In this document: in pieces, positions 48,401 to 59,900 of the stretch
How the letters are laid out: each line of letters starts with the position of its first letter
Position numbering within the stretch: position 1 is the first letter of the stretch
Assembly (NCBI RefSeq): GCF_021018805.1
Contig: NC_086283.1
Location: 19,578,162-19,642,161 of the forward strand
Direction: 5' to 3'
From: Prinia subflava
Taxonomy: Eukaryota > Chordata > Aves > Passeriformes > Cisticolidae
Length of the DNA stretch: 64,000 bases
Program-made: the position numbers and the translations under genes
The notes under the pieces: generated by a model
The model's input: only the letters and a program-made list of their open reading frames with translations
What the model was told of the DNA's origin: nothing
Databases searched by the model: none

Positions 48401-51400
48401 CTGTTAGTGTTAGATGCGGGTTTCATCTGTTAATACTTTCCATTTAGAAGTATATTTACTCATATATTTACAAAACCTCAACATACACTGAAGGAAATTG
48501 TGTAATGTACTTTGACTCTGAACGAACAGCAACAACAGGAACTTGGCTGAATTATTTAGAGAGGAAGGAAGAAATTCTGGAGAAATCGAGGCATTTTTAT
48601 AAATAAATCCTTCTTCATAATATTAACTCTTTTCAAACCTAAATGATTTTGTATTGTTCCTCCTGACTCTTCAGATCTTCCTTCTTGGCCGAACTGCTAG
48701 CCAAGGGTTTGCTCTTCTGTACTGTTGCCCTTTATTGTTGCCCAGTCCAAGGTATAAGATAGGGATGAGGAACAGAATGAAACCTCTGCCTAATTGCCTC
48801 TAGAAGTTTCTGCTCTTTTGAGCAACTGAATAATTTCTTCTCAAAATTCACGTAATGGGATTCTTTGTGATGTTGCTTTATGGATGCATCTTAGTGAACT
48901 GCATTAAACATGCAGCAGTACTGTTGGAAAACCAACCTATGAAGGACTTTAGAAACTGCATTTGTATTAATACATGAAATAATCCAGGCTCTGTTGTCTG
49001 TCCCTGAGATGAAATGGTACTTCATGGCTTAGCTCCAGGTGGCCAAACTCTCTTGGTCTGGAAACAGGATTGCCTGACTGGTATTACCAGTTGTGAATGA
49101 CTCTGAGTCCTCGCAATCCCCTAAACCATGCCCAGGCATTCTGTGGCAGCATCAGACTTAGCCTTGGCCAAACTGCTTTGGGGTTTGCTGACAATTAGAA
49201 GCCTGGATGTTTGCCTGTCAGTCCTCAAGGCCGAGATGGAGATCCCAGGGATTCCAGAGTCCATCTGTTCCCTTGCTTAGCTGTCCTTACCACCAAAGCA
49301 GAGGCTCTAATTAGAGTCCTGTTTTTTTGTTGGTTTTGGTTTGGTTTTTTTTTCCCTCTGTTTAGAGAGGTGGTTGTGTCCACTTGAAAATGATGATGAG
49401 CTCTCCTTTCTGAGCCACTTGTAAGGGTCACCTTTCTATTCAATCTGTGTTTTAGCAGACTGATACCAAAAGGTATTACAGCTTAAAGTTTCTTAACTGA
49501 CAGCCACTGCTAGCATTTTCATAGGTATTTATCTTATTATTTTTTATTAATATTTTCATTTTTGTTCAGTATTATTACTGGTGCTGTCAAAGGTTCTGAG
49601 CAAATCAGCCACCAGCTCTCTTTGTGGTGTACTTTGCCTTTCTGTGTGCAATATTTCACTCTGCTCCAGCAGGCACATGACACGAACTGTTAACTACAGA
49701 AATTAAAAAGAGCAGACACAAATTGCCCTGATCCCTAAATCCTCCAAGTCCTTTTACCAGATCACTGTAAATGTTTGAGTTTTTTCTGACTCAGGGCCTT
49801 TCCTAAACCATGATTAGTCCCCACAGAGGCACATGTATGGTAGGGGACAATTGGGGCCAGCAGGTCCCCAGATGGGCATTGAGGCTGTTCAGTGGTATCT
49901 TTGATTTGGGTTTTTTTTTTTTTGAGGATCATGAAGTTACCCAGTGCTTTGAGATAAAAGGGACTGACTGGCTCTCTTGTCCCATGTATCAAGGCAGATT
50001 TTCTTTAATCTTCCCTTTCTGAGTAACATTCTCGTAGGATCCCTGATGTCCCAGGGAATTATGAGGCAGGAGTGGGGTCCTAAAGGGAAGGAAGCAGAGG
50101 GGGAAATAAAAAATGATCATGCATTTCTGTCAGACTTAGAAAATTATTTCTTTGTTGCATTAATTTCAATTGCAAAAAACATTTTATAGTAATGTTGGAT
50201 CAAATTATGTGAGGGAGAAGTTCTGAAGACTGGAGTAATTCAGTAATTTCTTTACATTATGTAAAATACAGCATCTTTCTAAGATGAGGATGTTTAATGA
50301 CCACTTTGGTAAGCTTAGAAAAAGAGTGGTTTGAGTTTTTTTTCTAAAGTGAGACTTTGGAAGAAAAAATAAAGATTTTATATATCCTATAAAACTGGCA
50401 CGCCTCACATTATTGATTATATATGCACAATCAGCTTTTTTTATCTAGTTGTGTATTATGGCTGGATTAAATTTCTCTGAAACACTTTATGGTGTATTCT
50501 GATGTTTAAAACATTATTGCATCCCTGAATATCCCTTGTAATAGTTCCTGGTACCGAATTTTGCCATAAGAGATGCATTTGTGTATTATTTTTTGTGTAC
50601 TTTTGCAATCTACACACAGCTTAGAATAGGCACCTCTACTTTTTTAAAATTATGTTAAGATTTTTCTTTTATCATTAGTGCATTGTGAGTGGTAGACAGA
50701 TTAAAAAAATGCAACAGACAAGAGGAATGAGAAAAGTGTTGTGTTTTCCATGTCATTCTCTGGATGGCAATCATTGCAATTCCTTTGTGAGGAAAGTTAA
50801 ATATGATTCAGCAATAACAGTATATCTGTGTTCAAAATATGATGTCAAGGTTGTAAACTGAACTAGTCTTAAAAAAATACCTTTTAAATCATGTGGATAA
50901 TTCTCTAAGCTGTCAGCAGGCAAAAAATCAGGTTGAAGCTTCACAGCAGGTGTGGGAGTTGCTGCTTTACACCTCTGAAAGTCTTGTCTACTTGTGTAGG
51001 CTTGGGGTCTTTTTTCTGGTAAGGTTTGTTGTATAAACATTAAGATCTGTGAATTCAGAGATCTCATTTTGGTATCTCTCTGGAGCTGGATTGTACCTTT
51101 AATGAGGGGGTAAATCATTAACCAGGATTTCCATGACAAATAGAAAAGATCTGTTTTCCTAATCTCTTCATGTATCTTGTAAGGTATCACTCAAAGCAAG
51201 GGATGGAATTTTTGATGGCATTCACTGAATCGGGATGAACGGATGGCTAAAATGTGCAGTTCATGTGTTGTAACCCATGAGTCTGTTCTGCCACCAGCAC
51301 ATGGGAGTAAAAATAATCACTTTAATTTGATATCTTGCAAAAGCATGACAGCAACAGCATCTTCAAAAGTGTGTCAGAGAGTTATTTAAATTTGTTGCTG

Positions 51401-51592
51401 AGATGGTGAAACGCAAGGTATTTTATCTAGTGACTTAAAAGGCGAACTGGAGCCAGAAAATCCAGTGTTCACAGGTGAAGGTGTTCTTTAAATTTATACT
51501 AGTTTGTAAAAAATACAAAGAGGAAAGAAGGAAAAATATTGTGAGCTGAAGAAAGGTGGTAAAAATGGGTTTTGTTTTATCAGCATTTAAGG

Positions 51593-51608
51593 AAAAAAAA
51601 AAAAAAAA
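51593..51608. repeat. A16 homopolymer
   Basis: Uninterrupted A run followed by GAAAAGGAAG. Confidence 0.9.
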
Positions 51609-52169
51609 GAAAAGGAAGTGGATGGCAGAGCATTGAAGCAAAAGAGGCGGCCCAGATAGTTTTTGAGTCATCAGGGAAAATGCCAAAACCTGTTTTTCTA
51701 CATCATCTATATAACAATGAAAACTGAAGCAAGGTTGTTGGAAAAAAACACCCCTGGGATGCATGTATGTACACAAAATCTTAGAACTCAAACCAGAGCC
51801 TTAGGGAATTCAAAAATGCACAAGGAAGATAATAAAAATGGAATTATTTATGGTCGCTAATTGAGAGAGCATTGACGGGGGGACTGGAAAAATCCTAACA
51901 CATTCCACAAAGACTGTATTTTTTGAAGATATTCATCCCTGAAAAAAAGTCTTTTGCCTGTGAAGACATCAAAAATATGTAGCAAAGGCCACCACTGATC
52001 TAAGCTGCAATCAGAGTGGAAGTCCTTTGAAATCACTTCCCCATCATTTTTAGTAGTAACAGGAGAAAACAGAAAACGATGAGACAAATTCTGATTACGT
52101 GTGTCTTTTAGCATAATGTGTCTGTATGCTCTGTAAAAAAAGACAGTCAAGTTTTCAGGGCATAACCAG

Positions 52170-52190
52170 CAACAATAACAACAACAACAA
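52170..52190. repeat. (CAA)n-type short repeat
   Basis: About six or seven CAA units with one ATA interruption. Confidence 0.85.
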
Positions 52191-53339
52191 GTCTCTGTGA
52201 TCCTTTGCTGCTCTCCAAGCAGCCCTTTTAGCTGCTCTGCCAGCTTGTTTCTACACATCCCTTGCAGGATTTCCTTTACCCTGTCTGAAAACCAGCGGAG
52301 TGCCCTCAGTATAGGGGTAGTTCTAAAAATGGGTTTGTCTTACTTATTTTTGATGCAGCAAGAGGGCCATTTCCTTTTGTTTGTCTATATGATGGTTTCT
52401 GTCTTTGAGTTTTTATTCAGTTTGAATTAACTCATGAAAAATAGTCAAGTCATCTTGGGGAACAGTCTTGATCCTAAAACATGCTGATCCCTTCTACCCT
52501 GATTCCATGAATATGAAGACTGAGTTCCAGGAGAGACCAGTTTGTCTGTGCTTTATCCCCCAGCCATGTTCAGGGCTGATCACTTCTTCCCCACTCGGAC
52601 ATGGCCCTGGTACACCCAAAAAGATTAATGCTCTGGGGGCTGGGGTTTCCTTTCTCCTGAATTACACCCTAATTCCATTAGAAAGTCCTTGATAATAAGG
52701 GGTTTCCAGCTGGAAGGCTCAGGAGGTAATTTAATTTAGTTTAATATAAGCACTAAGCTGCAACAACACTGCTCCAAGATCCTGCCATGGGAGATAGTTG
52801 CAATTTGCTATGAAAAGATTGGGGTTTGGCAGCACTTTTTGAGTAGAGGGGAGAACAGAGCAGCTCCCCGGGCATGCCAAGAAGGGCCAGTCTAGAAAGC
52901 AAGGTCTCACAAATGGAAAGTCTCATCTAGTTCATGGAAAGATGCCAAGAGTTCTTTAAACCCAGAGAGTGACAGAAGTGTAGCAGAAAGCAGAATTTGC
53001 TCTCCCTGGACAAGGATTACTCTTGAATCCAGATCCACCTCACTCAAGTTACTTCAACTGTTACTTGCTTGACCCAGAAAGTAAAAGCATATGTTATAAC
53101 TCTCGAGAAATCAAAAAAAAAAAAAATTACCTTCCTTCACCAGCCCTAATAACTGTGTTCCAGATGTGCTCTTGGCATGTGTAGTTTATGGCTGGGGAAT
53201 CACCATGGAATGAAATCACTGGGAAATATCTGAAAGCTCAGGGCTAAGGCTGCTCTCAAACTCAGCTTTCCAAAGAGTCTGAGGGCCTGGAATATGTGGG
53301 CAATGTTCAACTGAGGGTGTTTCAAAGAGAAATGTGCTT

Positions 53340-53345
53340 GATGTT
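53340..53345. other. Target-site duplication, left copy (GATGTT)
   Basis: The six bases directly before the element are repeated directly after it at 53,913-53,918. The perfect match fixes both element boundaries and suggests a relatively recent insertion. Confidence 0.85.
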
Positions 53346-53912
53346 TGTGGGAAACAGTAAAGGTAAGAAGACTTTCAGAAGCTGTGAAGGCAGGCCTCAG
53401 AAACAGAAAGAGCAGAGAACTTAGAGCTAGCTGCAGCTGCAAAGTTTGAAAGTAGAAAAGGTACAATGGTACAGCAAGCAAGGACATGAAACAATACTTT
53501 GAGTTTTAAGATTGGCTAGAATAGACCTTAAGACTACAGAAAAACATGCCTAGAAAGATAGCAGGTTTTAAGCTTAATAATGGAGTGTTGTGTATTGTTA
53601 ATAGAAAGCATACAAGTAAGCATTGTTTGAAGCAGGTGTACGTGTGCTTTCAGTGATTGGCTAGAACAATTGTCTGTAAGCTTTAGCAATATGCCATTGG
53701 CTGGAAAACTTTTAAAATGCCCTGTAACAAAGAAATCTTCAGCTGCTGCTGGCGGACATGAGCTGCTGCCACCTTTCAGTTGTCTCACCCTGTACTGAGA
53801 CTGATGCCACAATAAAGCTCATGGAGTTATGGGAAACATTAAAGGTAAGAAGACTTTCAGATGCTGTGAAAGCAGGCTTCAGAAAGTCTTCTTACCTTTA
53901 CTGTGTCCCACA
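53346..53912 (+). mobile_element. LTR-like element with 31-bp terminal inverted repeats and 6-bp target duplication
   Basis: The 567-bp element starts TGTGGGAAACAGTAAAGG and ends CCTTTACTGTGTCCCACA. The two outer 31 bases are inverted copies with a single mismatch. It is flanked on both sides by GATGTT (53,340-53,345 and 53,913-53,918), a perfect 6-base target duplication. TG...CA ends, an AATAAA at 53,811 and a TTTTAAAAT TATA-like site near 53,708 fit a solo LTR, and a 6-base duplication is the size usual for ERVK-type (betaretrovirus-like) insertions. Unusually, about 56 bases of its 5' end recur inside at 53,830-53,885 (four mismatches), just after the polyadenylation signal. That copy forms a hairpin with the 3' terminus. 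The alternative is a non-autonomous DNA transposon. No protein is encoded. Confidence 0.72.
53828..53912. repeat. Hairpin formed by internal 5'-end copy and 3' terminus
   Basis: TGGGAAACATTAAAGG and following bases (53,830-53,858) are complementary to 53,882-53,910 over 29 positions with two mismatches, with a 23-base loop between. The hairpin begins about 12 bases after the AATAAA signal of the element. Confidence 0.85.
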
Positions 53913-53918
53913 GATGTT
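53913..53918. other. Target-site duplication, right copy (GATGTT)
   Basis: Right-hand partner of 53,340-53,345. Confidence 0.85.
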
Positions 53919-56900
53919 GGTTTGAACCTTGGGCTGTTGAGTGGGATCAGAACCCTGGGCTTTGACAGGAGTGGGCTGAGCCTGTGTCCAGACCAAGGGA
54001 GAGGAGAGCTCAAACGGGCAACACAGGGTGTGGAGGAATGGGGTGTGCTGGCCTGGAGCCCTGGATGTTCCTGAAAGCGACAAAAAAGCAGTGAGGTCAG
54101 CAAGAGCCCACAGGAAGGGCAGCTTTCCTATTCAGAACCACCTGCAGGACTATAAAACCATTAAAAAAATTGAGAGATCAATCTTAATCGTGAGACCTGT
54201 TCTTTTGAAAGCCCCACTGGAGCAGTTCAGCAGCTCTTTCAAACTTTAAATCACAGAAGCAGTGAAAGCAACATCTAATTTTGTTTTTAAAAACTGCAAA
54301 AAAAGGGATCTTTTCACAATTGTCAGTTCCCGAATTCAATAATATAGATGTTGGGGGAGCAATCCATACACTGAGTTTTACAAAATAATATTAATAAGTA
54401 GAAGAATGCCAAGAAATTTCTCCTGAAAATAAAATAGCACAGTCTAGAGAAGAATTTGATATTATTTTTTCTTGTCTTTTTCAGTTCCTAAGCAATAAAA
54501 TAGGACAGGAAATAAAGCAAAGCTCGGGTATGAAGTGGTATATCAGATTGCCAAGTATTAACTGTGGGAAGAAGTATAAGGCCTCAAAATGCAGTGAAAG
54601 CCTTTAATAAATTTCCAATCTTTAATTGAAATTAAGAACTATAGGAGGAAAGGGGAAGACAAATATGTTAAAGAAAATGGGAATTTCATACAGAATTGGA
54701 AAAAGGACAGTATAACTTGGAGAAACAGTAACATTGGCCTGATTTTTTTGTTTTGTTTTGTTTTCTTGATAATTTGCCACACTTTTAATAATTTTAATAT
54801 TTTGTAGTATCCAGTCATGAGCTTATAAGATAAGAAAAAGTTGTGGAAATCAGTCTTGTTCCATGTGCACATTTTATAATCTCATATCAGTCTGTCTCTT
54901 ATGCTGCTGGAGAGATCAATAGATGCTCCCTGCTGAGGATGTTATCTTTGGTACCAACTTTTTAATTAACTCTTGTCCTGAGCTCAAAGAGCAATGTTTC
55001 ACAGTAAAAACTCTTGATGTACAAAGCAGATCTGACATTTATCAATTACACTCCGTGGTATCCAGTGCAGTGATCAAACAGCCAGAGCTGTAGAACTGCT
55101 TGTTCTCCAGTGATGGCAAAATAACTCAGATACCCACATCAAATGCATTTGCATGGCTCTGGACTCCTTTTGAATGTGTTTACCAATCATTTTGTGGAAA
55201 ATATTCTGTTGGCGCTGAAGGGAAATTGTCAATACTGAGATCATGTTGTGTTATTAGACGTGATGGAAAAGGTAATAAATGTAGTACAGTTTTAATTTGA
55301 GTTGCTGTCAGTGGGAAAAGCCAAAACACTTTCCCTTCCTGAGTGCTCTGAGTACACACTGAGAGTTTGCTTTGTTCTCCTTTGGGCATCAGGGAGGCAT
55401 TTTCCAGATGAAACTTTCTTTGGGCATCTGTGTACCAGCCCACAGGTCTCTGCATTTGGCTTCCTCCTTTGCTTTTCAGGCAAAAATCTGATTTATCAGC
55501 AGTGGATCAGATGCAGTCCATGAATCTATGTGACTTTTTTTTTTCCTTAGGGAGAGCACTCATCCAGACTGGCAATCTTGTGGAAGTGTTTTCTCCTTAC
55601 TGCCACCTCTGAGCTGTCCTGTGCTGCAAGAGGGAGACCCAACACCCTCAATCATCTCCTCACCACCCACACCAGAGCCCTTCAATGTCTCTGTGAATGC
55701 CTCGAATCTGCTTGGTAATTCTTGGTGTTTGGTAGTATTTCCTAGGATGTTTTCCAGAGATGGCATAGAATTGATTTATTTTGTTAAAACATAATAAGGC
55801 TTTCTAAAATTTCAAATTGTATTACTTCATCTTCTTTCTGTGTCTGTGTTATTTTATTCTTTGATTGCAATAGCAGTCACTGAATATCTGAGGGCCATTC
55901 AACACTGTTGATGCATCATAACAGTCAAATTAATGATTTAAAAAGACTCAACAGGGACAGCTGCTTCTTAATACTCAGTCTAAGTGTTTCTATTTGTGTA
56001 AGGGGCTTTTACAGGATGTCTGGAAAGAATTTCTCTGCCTCTCTTTTAAGATCTCACATACTGAAAAACTGTTGAGGTTTCAAGAGCCACTATGTTTTAG
56101 GAAGACCTCCTAAGGACTTCCTAATTCCCAAATCCCCTTGAGATCCCATGCACTTTCCAGCAGCATAGCTTCTGCCTGTGTTATTACTGTTTATTTTTGT
56201 TGAAGGAGACACTAACCCCAAGAAACAAATGGTGATCTCTCCCCATAGTCTGATTCTGTTAAGGACAGCTGGTGTTGTGTCTGCAGCTGTGGACAAAGCA
56301 GAGGATATAATTTTTGGCTTGTGATCCTTTGATTGCTTTGTTCATCTCTGCTGGTGACAGATTAGCTCTGCAGCACATCCATAGGTCACCAGCCAGCCTT
56401 TTTGTATTTGTACTGGTCAGCGCTCTGAAGAGAGATTTTAAATTGAAAATAGCACTTTCTTTTGTTGTCTTGTATTCAGGAGAGGCAGAACTCTGTAGCA
56501 GAGGTGCCACAGGTCACCCTGAAGGTGCACCAGCAGTGCAGAATGCAAGCAGCTTCTGTACAGCACCCATCCCTCATTATTCTTGCTGTCAGCTGGTCCG
56601 AGATGTCCATGACATTTATAAAATCCTTTTCATAAAAAATTTAAGGTTAAAAAGTGTTAAGAAAAAGTACCCTGCTGAGGTTTACTAATGAAAGAGGGAA
56701 AGGTTATTTTATTATCCAATGTACAAAGTAAAGCACTTTTCTTCATCTTAACTGGACGTTTTCTTTATAAAATGCAAAAAGCCCTTATCTTTTATATTTC
56801 ATTTTCATCAGGTTTTCCTGCAATAGTTATAATTAAATATTCTTTTAAAACTTCCCCTTGAAGCATCAAAGTTACAGTTTAAAACAAGATAAGAGATTTA

Positions 56901-59900
56901 AATTCTTTGCTGAGTCTGTGAGATGCTCTTTGCAAAGGTACCACAAAAACAACCTGTATTTTCAAGGAATGAGATGGGGTATGTTGACAGAAATCTCAAA
57001 AATGAAATAGTGGTGCTGAATGTAGTTGCATGGACAGATTCAACCAATCTCTCTTTAAAAGGACACAAGTGGTGAAGGACAGTGAGGTCCTTTGTTGGGA
57101 CTCGTGGAATGTGTGCTGCCCCAAGGGTCAGATCAACCAAAGCAACAACAGGAAGGCATAACTGTTGCATCTCTGGCCTGATACAGGAATTTGCCTCTTA
57201 TTTCCTCATGTCACTTCCAAATGGAGCCATATATTTCCTGCTAGTTACTGGGAGAGGAATACCCATCATCCCTTCCTTGCTGAGACCAAGTTTTGAAATG
57301 TAGTCTTCTGAAAATTGAAGAGACTGTGAATTTTAAGTGTTTTTTGTGGAATGTGAAGCAATTTTGTCAGTGAAGCAATTTTTTATTCAGAGAAGAAGAC
57401 TCATTCCAATAGGCCTGCAAATAAATGCATCGGGAGGCAACAAGCACAAAGTTAGAATCAAGGAGGTGGATTCTGCTTCTTTTCCCAAATTTGTCAATTT
57501 GGTTCTTTCCTCTGTCTGGGTTTTCCCTCTCTGGCATATCCACCAGCACTGGCTGCTGGAGAGGCCCCATCTCTTCTTACATGTATGAAATGGATTGTTA
57601 GTTTTTGGCTTAGACTAAAAAATGCAGCAGCACATATGCTGCAACAAAAGGCTTTCAGATTAGTTTAAAACACTAATTAAAACTAAAACACTTAGATTTT
57701 ACCAGCCAGTTTCAATTGAAAGGATTTTCTTTCTGCACAAGATCATTTTAAGAGCTGGTCATATGCAATACTCTCACCTTTGGAATGATCTTTTCATCTA
57801 TAAAACAATGGGAAGGTTAAGCCTCTATTATTTATTTTCTTTTGTTTTAATATCCATCATGAGTTGTAGCATAAAAATCTCCTGGGCAAACTTAATTTTC
57901 CTTCTGGAATCCTGAGCTGAACAAGGAAGTAGTTCCTGTCTCTTGTCTTCATCCTGCCTGTTTTAATAGCAGTCAGAACCTGGAAAAAATAGCAGTTGAT
58001 AAATATGCCTTCATAATGAAGTGCTTAAAATTGAGAAAAAAAGTGCTGTGTCTCAGCTAATTTATTCCTCATCTCAAATATGTTCTAGCCCTCATTACTT
58101 TTGAAGTAAACTGAGAACTTTTGCCAAGTATGTTTTGATAGTAATGAATAAAGACTTCTTTGGGAAATGGATACTGCTTATCTCTAGGTATGTTCAGACT
58201 CAATGAGCATTTTTCTCTTGTATCCTTGCCAAAATACCTTTCCAGCACAGCTTGCCAAAAAAGTCCCAGAGAACAGTCCTTTATCTTTTTGAGAACCAAA
58301 AAATGAGTCTGTGTTGTGGGCTACACTGACTTATCAGCAGTGAAATTCAGACTTCCTTGGCCCGTACTTCATTCCACATAGAACCTATTTAATGGAGACG
58401 CCTGCAAAAATTATTAACAGCATTCTTGGGGTGTTGATAGGTGCTCATGCACCTCATCAGTTCTGCCTTGCTATCTGAAAGCAGAACCATCTTCGAGGAA
58501 TATGAAGATTTCTTTGCTGAGACTGACATAGAAAAGGATTTTGAATGTTTTATTTCTATAAAACAACAAAGAGAAGAAAGTATGGATTATCAATGCACCC
58601 AATACATCACACACTGAAAGCTGAATTAGCAGCACAGTAAAAATGGCTTTTTTGAAACCTGTGGGCTTTGATAAAAATGGGAGAGGCAGTTTATGGAGCT
58701 GGCTCTGACTGAATCTGCTTTGCAAGTCATTCTAGTTTCCTGGTAGTTTTTCCAGTTCTTGTAGGCACACAGTGAAATTCTGCTTTTAAAGTGAGGGATG
58801 TAACCATGATATTTATAAGTCTAAGAAAAAAAAAAAAAGTACTGTTTACTTTCTTTGAAAATTTCAGAGCTTGTTAAAAGCTTTTACCTTCAGTGTGAGC
58901 CTAGTTTGTCATGCTTACATTTTCCCAGTTCTGTTTTTTTGTTAACTAGAAACAAATTCCTCACTGGGCTACATCTTCCAAATGCATTGTAATTCCCTGT
59001 AGGATCTTTATTTTGCATTCAAAGTTAAAACTTTACATGATGTTCTGTCCATTAATTTTCCTACCATGATTGAACTGAGAAATGCACTGAAGGAGAAGTT
59101 ATTAAAAATCCCAACAATTTCTGTTAATATTCTTCATATTCTACTGCAGCTTCCTTATAACTGGGTTCCTTCTAAGATGAAAGTAGTTTGAATCTGGAAG
59201 ATGCTTTATGTCCTAGTGCTCTGATGTCAAATGATTCACAACTGTGTACATCAAAGAGCTAGACATATGGAAATTGTATTACGGGTCTCTTCCAACTCCT
59301 TCAACATTTCTTTAGCCACCTTAATGAGTACCTCCAAATATAATCTCTTCCAAAACCTAGTTCATTCAAAAGCAGTGCCATAACTAAAAGCATTCTGTGA
59401 TGTTTTGATCACCCTCCATGAGCTTTATAGTATGAGAAATCCCTGTGGGATAACACTGAGGATGAGTACAAATCTGCTTTTCTTCCCTGGATTTTCCAAT
59501 AGCCTTCTGAGTGCCATTGCACTTTGGACGCCTGGATAGGGAAACAGTTGAAATTCAACAGTGATTGCAAGTTATCTGCAAACTGATTTAATATTCATTT
59601 CAAAGCAGGCACCAGTGAGTTCCAGGGAAGATTTTAGTAATACTGTATCTGTTCCTGTGAAATGACAGAAACCCTGGAGTCTGCTTGAATGAGGATACAC
59701 GTGGATACTTCTGTGGCAAAACTTCCAGCATTTTCTGAAAAGGAATCCAAATCTGTCTCTGCACCTCTGTGGATTTTAGGGATGTTATGATCAAGAACTA
59801 CAATTTTTTCAAATCCATTTTTATGTTATTCTGGTCAAGGTGTTTGCTTTTTAAGACTTAGCCAGTTGATATTAATGTTCCAGACTGATTCACTGCCTTT

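Larger units (their letters stand above)
41826..53345. other. Long unique stretch, no gene recognised
   Basis: Mostly AT-rich DNA. A very AT-rich part at 44,360-44,640 resembles a 3' untranslated region and has an AATAAA at about 44,570, but no coding exon is linked to it. Minus frames of 139 codons (50,771-51,190) and 133 codons (51,857-52,258) have no recognisable content. Confidence 0.5.

Noticed and set aside
50771..51190. 139-codon minus frame
   Set aside because: No domain, signal peptide or repeat identity; this length is expected by chance in a window of this size.
55551..55714. Possible exon after a strong acceptor at 55,550
   Set aside because: The only donor at its end is weak, and GC-richer sequence is often open by chance; no similarity is recognised.
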